Part shown: in pieces, positions 29,990-38,871 of the stretch
Numbering within the stretch: the stretch's first letter is position 1
Layout: every line of letters begins with the position of its first letter
NCBI RefSeq assembly: GCF_022952855.1
Contig: NZ_JALJDX010000199.1
Coordinates: forward strand, 1 to 64,000
DNA length: 64,000 bases
Source of the DNA: Pseudomonas sp. RGM2987
Lineage (GTDB): Bacteria > Pseudomonadota > Gammaproteobacteria > Pseudomonadales > Pseudomonadaceae
Direction of reading: 5' to 3'
Notes under the pieces: model-generated
What the model saw: only the letters and a program-made list of their open reading frames with translations
Database searches by the model: none
Told to the model about the DNA's origin: nothing
Translations under genes and position numbers: made by a program

Positions 29990-30859
29990 TTATTCCTCCG
30001 CGGCGCTGGCGCGCAGGCGGTTGATTCGGTTTTCGCTCCACTGCTTGAGCAGCAGGATGAAGAGCGCCAGGATCAGCAACAGGCTCGCCACGGCGAACGC
30101 GGCCACGTGGTTGTATTCGTTGTAGAGGATCTCGACATGCAGCGGCAGGGTGTTGGTCACCCCGCGAATGTGCCCGGACACCACCGACACCGCGCCAAAC
30201 TCACCCATGGCCCGAGCGGTACACAGCACCACGCCATAGATCAGCCCCCACTTGATGTTCGGCACGGTGACGTGCCAGAACATCTGCCAGCCATTGGCAC
30301 CCAGCAGGCGCGCGGCTTCTTCTTCCTGGGTCCCCTGTTCCTGCATCAACGGGATCAACTCCCGGGCCACGAACGGCACGGTGACAAAGATGGTCGCCAG
30401 CACGATGCCCGGCAGCGCGAAGACGATCTGGATGTCGTGGTCCGACAGCCATGGCCCGAACAGGCCCTGGGCGCCAAACATCAACACGTAGACCAGGCCG
30501 GCAATCACCGGCGACACCGAGAACGGCAGGTCGATCAGCGTCACCAGCATGCTCTTGCCACGGAATGAATATTTGCTCACGCACCATGCCGCGCTGACCC
30601 CGAACACCAGGTTCAGCGGCACCGAGATCAGCACCGCAATCACCGTGAGCTTGAGCGCCGACAACGCATCGGGTTCGAAGATCGCGCTGAAGAACGCCCC
30701 CAGGCCAAGCTTCAGGCCCTGGGACACGACGATGAACAAGGGCAGCAACAGGAACAGCGCGAAAATCAGCCAGCCGAGGCCGATCAGCACCCGCCGCGAC
30801 GTTGCGCTGCCACGACGGGCCGCGTTGGTGGAGGCTGCGGAAATAGACGATTGGGACAT
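29990..30859 (-). CDS. cysW: CysW, sulfate ABC transporter permease
   Basis: A 289-residue permease with about six hydrophobic segments and the EAA loop ([22 protein letters not shown]) that contacts CysA. It lies between cysT (13 nt away) and cysA. The start ATG 30859 follows GGAGGCGCG. Confidence 0.95.
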   Translation of the reverse strand: MSQSSISAASTNAARRGSATSRRVLIGLGWLIFALFLLLPLFIVVSQGLKLGLGAFFSAIFEPDALSALKLTVIAVLISVPLNLVFGVSAAWCVSKYSFRGKSMLVTLIDLPFSVSPVIAGLVYVLMFGAQGLFGPWLSDHDIQIVFALPGIVLATIFVTVPFVARELIPLMQEQGTQEEEAARLLGANGWQMFWHVTVPNIKWGLIYGVVLCTARAMGEFGAVSVVSGHIRGVTNTLPLHVEILYNEYNHVAAFAVASLLLILALFILLLKQWSENRINRLRASAAEE

Positions 30860-30872
30860 TTTTCGCGCCTCC

Positions 30873-31691
30873 TTATGGGGTTTCGATGCGCCGCTGCAGC
30901 AAATTGATCAGCAGCAACAGAACGAAGGAAACCACCAGCATCAGCACGCCGATGGAGGTGGCGCCGGTGTAGTCGTATTGGTCGAGCTTGACCATGATCA
31001 GCAGCGGCAGGATCTCGGTTTTCATCGGCATGTTGCCGGCGATGAAAATCACCGAGCCGTACTCGCCCACGCCACGGGCAAACGCCAGGGCGAAGCCGGT
31101 CAACCAGGCGGGTAGCAATGCCGGGACGAGGATGTGGCGGAACACCTGCCAGGGCTTGGCACCGAGACAGGCGGCGGCCTCTTCGACTTCACGGGGAATA
31201 TCGGCCAGCACCGGCTGCACCGTGCGCACCACGAACGGCAGCGTCACGAAGGTCAGCGCCAGGGTGATACCCAGCGGAGTGTAGGCGATCTTGAAACCCA
31301 GGTCGGTGGCGAACTGGCCCACCAGGCCGGTCGGCGCGTACAAGGCCGTCAGGGCGATGCCGGCGACGGCGGTGGGCAGGGCAAACGGCAGGTCGATCAT
31401 CGCGTCGATGATCTTGCGCCCAGGGAAGGTGTAGCGCACCAGCACCCAGGCCAGCAGCGTACCGATCACGCCATTGATGATCGCGGCGTACAGCGCGGTA
31501 CCGAAGCTGAGCTTCAAGGCAGCCAGTACCCGTGGCGCCGAAATGATCGCCCAGAACTGTTCCCAGGTGAGTTGAGCGGCATGCACGAACATCGCCGCCA
31601 GCGGTATGAGCACAATCAGACTGAGGTACACCAGGGTGTAGCCCAGCGTCAGCCCGAAGCCGGGTATGACGGGTGAGATGCGACGCGACAT
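30873..31691 (-). CDS. cysT: CysT (CysU), sulfate ABC transporter permease
   Basis: A 272-residue permease from ATG 31691, chosen for the AGGACTTCT upstream; the longer frame to 31748 lacks support. Six hydrophobic segments and an EAA loop ([19 protein letters not shown]) are visible. A REPIN separates it from sbp, which may reduce read-through and adjust binding-protein to permease ratios. Confidence 0.95.
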   Translation of the reverse strand: MSRRISPVIPGFGLTLGYTLVYLSLIVLIPLAAMFVHAAQLTWEQFWAIISAPRVLAALKLSFGTALYAAIINGVIGTLLAWVLVRYTFPGRKIIDAMIDLPFALPTAVAGIALTALYAPTGLVGQFATDLGFKIAYTPLGITLALTFVTLPFVVRTVQPVLADIPREVEEAAACLGAKPWQVFRHILVPALLPAWLTGFALAFARGVGEYGSVIFIAGNMPMKTEILPLLIMVKLDQYDYTGATSIGVLMLVVSFVLLLLINLLQRRIETP

Positions 31692-31771
31692 AGAAGTCCT
31701 TGGTTGAAAACGCGCAAAAGTCCCAATAAATCGAGACCTGTTAAGCAAGTGTCAGCCCATCATGATGCTTA

Positions 31772-31864
31772 CCTGTGGGAGCGGGCTTGCTCGCGAAAGC
31801 GGTGTGCCAGGCAATACTGTTATTGACTGCGCTACCGCCTTCGCGAGCAAGCCCGCTCCCACAT
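31772..31864. repeat. REPIN between sbp and cysT
   Basis: A 93-nt inverted REP pair inside the sulfate-uptake gene cluster. Hairpins in this position can stabilise the upstream sbp message, giving excess binding protein; this is known for REPs in other transport operons and inferred here. Confidence 0.88.
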
Positions 31865-31903
31865 GAATTGCGCTTGGCTGACCGTCAGTTGTTCTGTTTC
31901 AGC

Positions 31904-32917
31904 TTACTGCGCCTGATAGATCTGGTCGAACACCCCACCATCGTTGAAGAATTTCGGCTGTGCACTTTTCCAGCCGCCGAAGTCTTTATCGATGGTCACC
32001 AGCTCCAGTTTCGGGAACTGCTGGGCGTACTTGGCCGCCACGTCCTTGTCCCGTGGACGATAGAAGTTCTTGGCGGCGATTTCCTGTCCGGCCGGGCTGT
32101 ACAGGTGCTTGAGGTACGCTTCGGCGATCTCGAGGTTGCCCTTCTTCTCGGCGTTCTTGTCCACCACCGCCACCGGCGGTTCGGCGAGGATCGACAGCGA
32201 CGGCACGACAATGTCGAACTTATCGGCGCCACCGTCTTCTTTCAGCGCCAGGAACGCTTCGTTTTCCCAGGCCAGCAACACGTCGCCCTGACCGTTGTTG
32301 ACGAAGGTAATGGTCGAGCCACGGGCGCCGGTGTCGAGGATCGGCACGTGCTTGAACAAGGCCTGCACGTATTCCTTGGCCTTGCCTTCGTCACCGCCGT
32401 TGGCTTTCAGGCCATAGGCCCAGGCTGCGAGGAAGTTCCAGCGAGCGCCGCCGGAAGTCTTGGGATTGGGGGTGATGACCGACACGTCGTTCTTGATCAG
32501 GTCGCCCCAATCCTTGATGCCTTTTGGATTGCCCTTGCGCACCAGGAACACGATGGTCGAGGTATACGGCGTGCTGGCCTGCGGCAGGCGTGTCTGCCAA
32601 TCGGCCGGCAGGCTTTTACCCAGCTTGGCGATTTCGTCGATGTCACCGGCCAGCGCCAGGGTCACCACATCGGCCCGCAGCCCGTCGATCACCGCCCGGC
32701 CTTGCTTGCCCGAGCCACCGTGGGACTGCTGGATCTTCACGCTGTCGTCCGGGTGCGCTTTCTTCCAGAAACTGGCGAATTCGGCGTTGTAATCCTGGTA
32801 CAGCTCGCGGGTCGGGTCGTAGGACACGTTGAGCAGCTCGTAATCCTTGGCGACGGCGGAACCGGCAAAAACAGCGCTGGCCAGGGCGGCCAGGGCATAA
32901 CGACGAATTGACGACAT
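31904..32917 (-). CDS. sbp: Sbp, periplasmic sulfate-binding protein
   Basis: A 337-residue protein with a Sec signal peptide ([18 protein letters not shown]) and the family start [17 protein letters not shown]. It delivers sulfate to CysTWA. Start ATG 32917 follows GGAGCTTTCACC. It is downstream of oscA and a GATCGCAGCC inverted repeat. Confidence 0.96.
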   Translation of the reverse strand: MSSIRRYALAALASAVFAGSAVAKDYELLNVSYDPTRELYQDYNAEFASFWKKAHPDDSVKIQQSHGGSGKQGRAVIDGLRADVVTLALAGDIDEIAKLGKSLPADWQTRLPQASTPYTSTIVFLVRKGNPKGIKDWGDLIKNDVSVITPNPKTSGGARWNFLAAWAYGLKANGGDEGKAKEYVQALFKHVPILDTGARGSTITFVNNGQGDVLLAWENEAFLALKEDGGADKFDIVVPSLSILAEPPVAVVDKNAEKKGNLEIAEAYLKHLYSPAGQEIAAKNFYRPRDKDVAAKYAQQFPKLELVTIDKDFGGWKSAQPKFFNDGGVFDQIYQAQ

Positions 32918-32976
32918 GGTGAAAGCTCCTGGAATTCTGGTTTCTTATGGCTTCTGGAAATCGGTTGCGGTTAGTA

Positions 32977-33039
32977 GATCGCAGCCCGCGACAGCGCTTA
33001 CATCAAGCCCCCCGGCAGGCGCTGCCGAAGGCTGCGATC
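32977..33039. repeat. Inverted repeat between oscA and sbp
   Basis: GATCGCAGCC at 32977-32986 pairs perfectly with GGCTGCGATC at 33030-33039, with further GC-rich pairing inside. It is a different repeat family from the other REPs in the window. Confidence 0.7.
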
Positions 33040-33042
33040 CTT

Positions 33043-33225
33043 TCAACCCGGCTTATGACTCGGCTGCTGCAAACGGAATTTTTCCTTGCGTTCAATCTGG
33101 ACCACCTGCGCGTTGTGCACGGTGATTTCCACTGCCCCAAAGCGTAGATCGCGTAACGCGCTCTGGATCTCGCGCAAAATGGTTGCTTCGTCCTGGCCGT
33201 CAACGCTGCGTAGGGATGCGCTCAT
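33043..33225 (-). CDS. oscA: OscA, small sulfur-starvation response protein (DUF2292)
   Basis: A 60-residue protein with the DUF2292 pattern (ILREIQSALRDLRFGAVEITVHN). Start ATG 33225 follows AAAGGAGCAGCAGC. In Pseudomonas oscA sits next to sbp and is induced by sulfur limitation; it has been linked to organosulfur use and chromate tolerance. The small size and adjacency to sbp match. Molecular function remains unclear. Confidence 0.88.
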   Translation of the reverse strand: MSASLRSVDGQDEATILREIQSALRDLRFGAVEITVHNAQVVQIERKEKFRLQQPSHKPG

Positions 33226-33300
33226 GCTGCTGCTCCTTTGAATGAATGCCTGGCAGTGGGCGGCACTGCTTGCGGCGTGGGAGCAATACTAGATAAAGCG

Positions 33301-33340
33301 GGATATTCTTAAAAAGACTATTTAAGAATTTTTATATAAC
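33301..33340 (-). promoter_or_regulatory. AT-rich palindromic region upstream of oscA
   Basis: ATTCTTAAA (33305-33313) and TTTAAGAAT (33321-33329) form a perfect 9-bp inverted repeat in a very AT-rich block, 80-100 nt upstream of oscA. The position suits a promoter and a regulator such as CysB, but CysB sites are degenerate and this assignment is inference. Confidence 0.5.
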
Positions 33341-33480
33341 CAAAATTTCATCTACCTGGGAATGTGCTGTAGGACGTGGAACTGCTGGACCTTTGCCTGC
33401 CGATACTTCGGATATTTCCTTCAAGACGTGGGGCTGTTCATGAACTAGGCGCGGCGTTCGTGCGCGGCTAACCTCTTTTT

Positions 33481-33519
33481 TGTCATCGCAAAAAACGGTG
33501 ACACGGACGTGCAAGTCCG
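33481..33519 (+). ncRNA. Paired-hairpin leader element, copy 2
   Basis: TGTCATCG (33481-33488) pairs with CGGTGACA (33496-33503) around an A-rich loop, followed at once by CGGAC-GTGCAA-GTCCG (33504-33519). Compared with copy 1 at 6466-6504, the stem positions that differ keep pairing through G-U or A-U pairs, while the GTGCAA loop is identical. It lies about 200 nt upstream of the intact DUF6124 gene. Similar text (ATTTCC-TCAAG and TGAACT) continues upstream to about 33410. Confidence 0.55.
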
Positions 33520-33717
33520 AGTAAAACACCAACCCATAATGCTTCAGCCATTCTTGGCGCATTCGCGCCCGTGTTTTATGGCGGCTGTGTTCGGGAGATC
33601 TTCGGATCTGCCGAGTTTGGGTAGGTGACTCGGTCTTGCACACTCGCACACAGCTGCCACCCTTACATTGCGTGCAAGCGATTCAGGGCGGTTCTCCAGC
33701 CAATAGGAAACCTACCC
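33520..33717 (+). promoter_or_regulatory. Untranslated stretch between paired-hairpin element and DUF6124 gene
   Basis: No coding sequence is recognised. The stretch includes short inverted repeats around GAGATCTTCGGATCTGC (33596-33612), and a GGAAACC just before the DUF6124 start that may be its ribosome site. In copy 1 the equivalent distance is only about 100 nt and the sequence is unrelated. Confidence 0.4.
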
Positions 33718-34101
33718 ATGTTCAAACCTACGCCGAATCCCCCGCAAAACGATCACAAATCCCGCGTCGAAATCCTTGAAGAAAAGAAACTCGAAGACGC
33801 CGCCACCCGCGCCCTCGACTATTACCTCAACCCCAAGCCCGCCTCACCGCCCGAACCCGACAAGAACCAGCTGTTCATCGTCGCTCCCCACATCGACACC
33901 GAAACCCTGCTGGCCAATGCTTCCGAAGACCTGCTCTCCATCAGCACCATCGCCGCCGACCTGGCTGACGACGTGGACGAGTCACGCCGCTGCGTAGCCC
34001 TGGCGATCAGTCGCATGGCTGACGGCGTCCAGTTGCTGGTCGAACGAGCGATGGATCATCTGGAGACCCAGCACAGCGAGGCACAAGGCGCCAAGACATA
34101 G
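33718..34101 (+). CDS. DUF6124 family protein, intact
   Basis: A 127-residue protein, start ATG 33718 (MFKPTPNPPQ). A charged N-terminus precedes the family signature AATRALDYYLNPKP (about 37-50), then VAPHIDTETLLANASEDLLS and a helical C-terminus with VERAMDHLE. No export signal or membrane segment. This family is common and often multi-copy in fluorescent pseudomonads, with unknown function. The second copy in the window (6113-6367) is decayed. Its neighbour downstream is a PAAR effector locus, separated by a REPIN. Confidence 0.85.
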   Translation: MFKPTPNPPQNDHKSRVEILEEKKLEDAATRALDYYLNPKPASPPEPDKNQLFIVAPHIDTETLLANASEDLLSISTIAADLADDVDESRRCVALAISRMADGVQLLVERAMDHLETQHSEAQGAKT

Positions 34102-34137
34102 AGGTCCCCTGTCGACATTGATGCAAGCTGAACCGAC

Positions 34138-34250
34138 GCCTTCGCGAGCAAGCCCGCTCCCACAGGTTATGTGTCGAACCGAATATCAAGTTCAACACCC
34201 ATCCAATGTGGGAGCGGGCTTGCTCCGGGCGGCGATCCGACGAAAGCGAT
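34138..34250. repeat. REP pair between DUF6124 gene and effector locus
   Basis: One copy is CTTCGCGAGCAAGCCCGCTC; the other carries the extended tail TCCGGGCGGCGATCCGAC, the same variant as at 5672 and 28885. Confidence 0.85.
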
Positions 34251-34479
34251 GTATCAGCAACTGATCTCTCACCTGACACCCCGCCCCCCAAAATCACCTA
34301 ACAAATGCACTCTAATGTAGGAAAAAGCGCAACTCGACCTACGAACTTTCCTATTCGCTGCAAATGCCCCCACGCCGGGATTGCCCCCCATCAGCGGCTC
34401 ATCGTTTTATTCATTGATCCCCTGGGAACAGGGCAACGCAGCCCAAAACCCTGCGGACGACTTCCCCTGAATAAGAGCC

Positions 34480-35019
34480 ATGAAAATGACCGCATCCTTG
34501 CTGCCCCGCTACACCAACGAAACCTGCGCTGAACGCCTGAGCCACCTGGACGATCTGTACTTTGAGCCCGAACGCCTGCTGGAGGGTTGTGACGAAGAAA
34601 TCGCGGCGCTGCTTAAACGGCATCAGGGCTACGCCAAAGCCCATCCGCCCATTGCCCTCTACCGAGTGGCCACCGAGGGTAGCCAGACCCGCGACGGCGG
34701 CACCGTCCAGCAGGCGTCATCGGGGCTGGAGCTCACCCTGGATGGCCGCAAGCTACGCACCGCGCTCAAAGGCGACAAGGTCGTGTATCCCGACGGCAGC
34801 ATGGCGCGCATCGTCACCGGGGCCGGTAAACGTAATAATAATTTCGCTCTGGTCGGCAGCCGCCTCAGCAATGGTGACGAGATCATCAACACGCTGCAGA
34901 AAACCCTGATTGTCGTCCTGCGTAAAGGCGTGCCGATGGCGGAGGATTTCCTGCCCGCCATCGAGCCCGTAGAAGGCCGTCGCCTACGCCTGGTTGCGCG
35001 CAAGGAAAACGCCCGGTGA
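34480..35019 (+). CDS. T6SS effector-locus protein, possibly PAAR-like
   Basis: A 179-residue soluble protein. The second half (VVYPDGSMARIVTGAG then FALVGSRLSNGDEI) reads like a small beta-rich domain of the PAAR-like kind; this is tentative. The stop overlaps the GTG start of the PAAR effector gene (GTGA), so the two are translationally coupled and belong to one operon. A role in loading or capping the effector is inferred from position. A second ATG lies two codons downstream. Confidence 0.65.
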   Translation: MKMTASLLPRYTNETCAERLSHLDDLYFEPERLLEGCDEEIAALLKRHQGYAKAHPPIALYRVATEGSQTRDGGTVQQASSGLELTLDGRKLRTALKGDKVVYPDGSMARIVTGAGKRNNNFALVGSRLSNGDEIINTLQKTLIVVLRKGVPMAEDFLPAIEPVEGRRLRLVARKENAR

Positions 35020-36434
35020 ACGTGGGTTACTACATCGGCCTGGGCGACAGAACCACCTGCGGCGGAACAGTCATCGATGGCGATCCGGGGTTCAGCCTGG
35101 ACGGCCTCCTTCACGCCTGCGAAGGCGATCGCGTCACTTGTGGAAAAGACGGGGAAATCTACCGGATCCTGGGCGGCATCTCCCACATGATCAACGAGGG
35201 CCGGCAGATGGCGGGTACGCTGGACAGTCGCAGCGGATGCCCATGCAACGCCCAACTGCTCCCTTCGGTGTTCACGGCCACCTACCGGAATGAAGCTTGC
35301 GTTGCGCCAACCACCCGAGCCGCGCAACCGACCCCACCGGCTGCCACCCGCGCGCCCACGACGCCGCACCCATCCGGCTTTGCCCCATCGAGCAGCCCGC
35401 CGCCGGTGGTATTCAATCGCGTCGAACCCCAGGAACCGGGTTTCTACGTCGTCCCCAAAAGCGTGACCCGCGAAGCACTGGAGGCCACGCTATTCCACAC
35501 GCCCGACCCGGCGGTGATGCGTAAATTCCGGGCATTGAACCCGCATCAGGGTGTGGTCAAGGCAGGTTCAATGATCGTGCTGAGCGATCCGAACAATCTG
35601 CAGTGCAGCCGGGAGGAAGCCCAGGTGATGGCCGCTGCCGAAACGGTGAACGCGGCCCTTGAGGACCTGACACCGGAACAGGCCGATTTCATGCACCGCC
35701 ACGCGGCCGAGATCGCCAGCTTCACCGGCCAGACCTCAACCTGGCTCGGCGTCAGCGCGGTGATGATGGAAAAACACTTGAACAGCCTGCGCGACACGCT
35801 CCAGGCCATGGAACGCCTGCATCAGAACAGCTTTCGCCAACACGGCCATCTCCGATCGCCGCAGTTCTTCGCCGAGCGCAAGCTGCTGCTCGCCCAATTG
35901 GATGCGCACCTGCTCAATTCCACCCGCCTGCGCGGCCAGACCAGCCTCGGCGACCACCCCAAGCTGAAAACCGCGCTGGGCATTTCCAGCAAAAGCTTGG
36001 TGCATCACTGGAACAAGGCAGGCGCGCCGGGGCAGATACCGGGTTATGCGACGCATGTAGATTCGGTCAGTCGTGGCGCGAAGTATATGAAAGCGGGGGG
36101 GTTCATTGGCATTGGTATTGGAGGGATATCTTCATTAGCGGCAATTCAGGAGGTATGTAACGGGGGATCTGAAGAGGCCTGTGAGAAGGTTAAGGTTACT
36201 GAGACTGGCAAATTCACACTGTCCACCGCTGTTGGAGTGAGGGGCGCAAACCTAGGTCTATCAGCCAGTGGGCCGCTCTGCTTGGCGCTTGGCGCCTCAA
36301 CGGGGGTCGGGGGTGTCCTTTGTGTCGCGGTCGTAGTTGGTATCGGTGCGTGGGCGGGCACAACCGCTGGCGGTGCTGTGGGTGAATACGCCGGTGAGAA
36401 AATGTTCGAAGTTGTAATCCATGACAAGCATTGA
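35016..36434 (+). CDS. PAAR-domain T6SS effector, probable membrane-active toxin
   Basis: 472 residues from a GTG start. The N-terminus is a PAAR domain (GDRTTCGGTVIDGDPGF then HACEGDRVTCGKDGEIYRILGG, residues about 8-62). A Pro/Thr-rich linker follows (about 90-130), then a LysM-like segment (GFYVVPKSVT... and VKAGSMIVLSDP, about 143-190), a helical domain, and a C-terminus with two glycine-rich hydrophobic stretches (about 353-370 and 405-455). Such stretches suggest insertion into membranes. Its last 14 nt overlap the next gene, a small membrane protein suited to be its immunity partner. No VgrG or Eag gene is adjacent. Confidence 0.82.
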   Translation: MNVGYYIGLGDRTTCGGTVIDGDPGFSLDGLLHACEGDRVTCGKDGEIYRILGGISHMINEGRQMAGTLDSRSGCPCNAQLLPSVFTATYRNEACVAPTTRAAQPTPPAATRAPTTPHPSGFAPSSSPPPVVFNRVEPQEPGFYVVPKSVTREALEATLFHTPDPAVMRKFRALNPHQGVVKAGSMIVLSDPNNLQCSREEAQVMAAAETVNAALEDLTPEQADFMHRHAAEIASFTGQTSTWLGVSAVMMEKHLNSLRDTLQAMERLHQNSFRQHGHLRSPQFFAERKLLLAQLDAHLLNSTRLRGQTSLGDHPKLKTALGISSKSLVHHWNKAGAPGQIPGYATHVDSVSRGAKYMKAGGFIGIGIGGISSLAAIQEVCNGGSEEACEKVKVTETGKFTLSTAVGVRGANLGLSASGPLCLALGASTGVGGVLCVAVVVGIGAWAGTTAGGAVGEYAGEKMFEVVIHDKH

Positions 36435-36810
36435 TACTTGGCCCCTATGGATTGCAATCATCGTCGCGGCCGCCCCATTCCCGTTGAGCTTGATATGTCT
36501 GATGTTCACGACATATCTGATTCGTTACCATCTAGGCGACATGATGGCAGCGTTGAAAAACAGCCGTTTCATATATCTTTGGGGCCCCTCTTGGCGGAGC
36601 CGTGGTGGGCTCTGGACAATGATGCTGGTAAGCAAGATCGCCGGAATGGTGATATTTCCGAAGGCCTATATCCGCATAGGGGATGCGGACTCTGTTGACA
36701 TCAAATATTTCCCACCTTATCTAAAACGGCTCTTAATTATCGATACGACATTGATGACAATCACCCTAGCGTGGGTGGGCGTTGTAGCCGTGCTGGTCAA
36801 ATCTAGATAA
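36421..36810 (+). CDS. Small membrane protein, probable immunity protein
   Basis: A 129-residue protein with hydrophobic segments at about 8-32, 65-80 and 103-126, so probably three membrane helices. It starts inside the effector gene (14-nt overlap). Immunity proteins to pore-forming T6SS toxins are typically small inner-membrane proteins encoded directly after the effector. No family recognised. The base composition is less GC-rich than in surrounding core genes. Confidence 0.7.
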   Translation: MTSIDTWPLWIAIIVAAAPFPLSLICLMFTTYLIRYHLGDMMAALKNSRFIYLWGPSWRSRGGLWTMMLVSKIAGMVIFPKAYIRIGDADSVDIKYFPPYLKRLLIIDTTLMTITLAWVGVVAVLVKSR

Positions 36811-36818
36811 ACCGCCAA

Positions 36819-38738
36819 TCAAATAACCGCCGGCGCATGCTCCCAATCCAATTGCTGCGCCGGCACCGGCCGTCCAAACCAATACCCCTGCCCCAGCTCA
36901 CAAGCCTGTTCCAGCAAAAACGCCGCCTGCTCCCGCTGTTCGATACCCTCGGCGTGTACCTGCATGCCCATGCTGCGAGCCAGGGCGATGATGACGCGGA
37001 CGATGGCGGCGTCGTCTTCATCCCACGGCAGGCCGGCGACGAAGCCCTGGTCGATCTTGAGTTTTTGCACCGGCAGGCGCTTGAGCCGCAGCAGTGAGGA
37101 ATAGCCGGTGCCGAAATCGTCGATGGCCAGGCGCACACCCAATTCTCGTAGACGATGCATCTGTTCCAGCGCCACCTCCGGGTCTTCCATCACGGCGCTT
37201 TCGGTGACTTCCAGTTCCAGGCATGCCGGGTCCAGGCCGGTGTCGTGCAGCACTCGGGCGACCTGATCGTATAACTCGCGGTGGGCGAACAGCCGGCTGG
37301 AGACGTTGACCGCGACGAACGACAACGCCACGCCGGCCTCTTGCCATTGGCACATCTGGCGGCACGCCTGGTCCATGACCCAGGCGTCGATCTGGGCGAT
37401 CAGCCCGGTGCGCTCGGCGATGGGAATGAACTCGGCCGGCGAAACCAACCCGCGCGTGGGGTGCTCCCAGCGCACCAGCGCCTCGACGCCAATCAAGCGG
37501 CTGGTCGCCAGGTCGTGTACCGGCTGGTAATGGACGCGCAGTTCCTGTTGCTGGAGGGCCTGACGCAGTTCAAAGGCAATCTCGACCCGCTGCTGGGCGT
37601 GGGCAGTGAGTTCTTCGGTGTACAACGCGTAGCCGTCGCGGCCGGCGCTCTTGGCCTTGAACAAGGCCGAGTCGGCGTTGCGCAGCAATTGCCCGGCGCT
37701 GCGGGCGTCGCCGGGGAACAGGCTGATGCCAATGCTGGCATTGATGAACAGCGCATGGCCGTCCAGGCGCAACGGCGCTTTCAACGCATCGAGGATACGT
37801 TGGGCCAACACCGCTGCCTGGCCCGGCTGGGAGCAATTTTCCACCAGCACCGCAAACTCGTCACCGCCGAGCCGGGCCAGGGTCACGCCCGGCGCAAAGA
37901 GCTCGCGAAAGCGCTCGGCCACGCTTTTGAGCAACTCATCGCCCACAGTGTGGCCCAGGCTGTCATTGATGTTCTTGAAGTGATCCAGGTCCACCAGCAA
38001 TAGCGCGCAGCCACGCTTGTGAGACTGCGCCGAGGCCAGCGCCTGTTCCGCCCGGTCGGAAAACAACAGGCGGTTGGGCAGCCCGGTCAACGGATCGTGA
38101 TGGGCCAGGTGCGCCAGTTCGTGCTCGGAATGCTTGATCGCGCTGATGTCGGAAAACACCGCGACGTAATGGCTGACCTGGCCGCCGTCGTCGTGGATGG
38201 CGCGGATCGTTTGCCATTGCGGGTAGATTTCGCCGCTTTTGCGCCGGTTCCAGATCTCGCCGCTCCATTGCCCGGCGCTGCCCAGGGAGGCAAACATGGC
38301 GCGATAAAAATCCGGCCCATGGCGACCGGACTTGAACAGACTCGGGCGCTGGCCCAGCACTTCGTCGCGAACGTAACCGGTAATGGTCATGAACGCCCGA
38401 TTCACGTGCACGATCAGGCCATTGCAATCCGTCACCAGGACGCCCTCGCGGGTGCAATCAAAGACCGCGGCGGCCTGGCGCAGGCGCTCGCGATCGGCAT
38501 TCGGCGCCTCATTCCCGGAAGATCGCGCTCTGCGCATCCAGGCCAGGAAGATCAGCCCGGCGCTGACCAGCACCCAGGCGTAACCGTTGATCAGCTGCCA
38601 GCGAAGCCGGTCGGCAGATTGATCGAAGAAACTGCTCAATAAATAACCAGCCAGCTGCAACCAGATGACTGATAGCACGAGATATAGCAGTGTTGCACTC
38701 AGGGCACTGCGTTGATGGGCAGTCATTCGGTCGTCCAT
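36819..38738 (-). CDS. pipA: PAS-GGDEF-EAL protein, PipA-like c-di-GMP enzyme
   Basis: 639 residues. Two N-terminal membrane helices (about 15-35 and 47-65) are followed by a PAS domain (about 85-205), GGDEF (RLGGDEFAVLV) and EAL (EALVRWEHP, with DDFGTGYSS). Both signature motifs are intact. The position next to desA matches PA0285 (PipA), a phosphodiesterase in P. aeruginosa. Here it is convergent with the immunity gene, only 8 nt away, at the edge of the accessory insertion. Confidence 0.88.
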   Translation of the reverse strand: MDDRMTAHQRSALSATLLYLVLSVIWLQLAGYLLSSFFDQSADRLRWQLINGYAWVLVSAGLIFLAWMRRARSSGNEAPNADRERLRQAAAVFDCTREGVLVTDCNGLIVHVNRAFMTITGYVRDEVLGQRPSLFKSGRHGPDFYRAMFASLGSAGQWSGEIWNRRKSGEIYPQWQTIRAIHDDGGQVSHYVAVFSDISAIKHSEHELAHLAHHDPLTGLPNRLLFSDRAEQALASAQSHKRGCALLLVDLDHFKNINDSLGHTVGDELLKSVAERFRELFAPGVTLARLGGDEFAVLVENCSQPGQAAVLAQRILDALKAPLRLDGHALFINASIGISLFPGDARSAGQLLRNADSALFKAKSAGRDGYALYTEELTAHAQQRVEIAFELRQALQQQELRVHYQPVHDLATSRLIGVEALVRWEHPTRGLVSPAEFIPIAERTGLIAQIDAWVMDQACRQMCQWQEAGVALSFVAVNVSSRLFAHRELYDQVARVLHDTGLDPACLELEVTESAVMEDPEVALEQMHRLRELGVRLAIDDFGTGYSSLLRLKRLPVQKLKIDQGFVAGLPWDEDDAAIVRVIIALARSMGMQVHAEGIEQREQAAFLLEQACELGQGYWFGRPVPAQQLDWEHAPAVI

Positions 38739-38871
38739 GTCCCTACAAATAGGCGGGATTATAGAGGAAGAAACATCCTGCCACTTTTATCTGAAAGGCC
38801 GACTGGTTTTATCTGTGGGGCCGGTGATAATGCATCGGCAGTTTCTATCTTTATCGAGGGCCCAACAGCCT

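Noticed and set aside
33332..33649. 105-codon minus-strand frame across the paired-hairpin element
   Set aside because: No ribosome site or family. The equivalent region of copy 1 does not keep the frame, so conservation is structural rather than coding.
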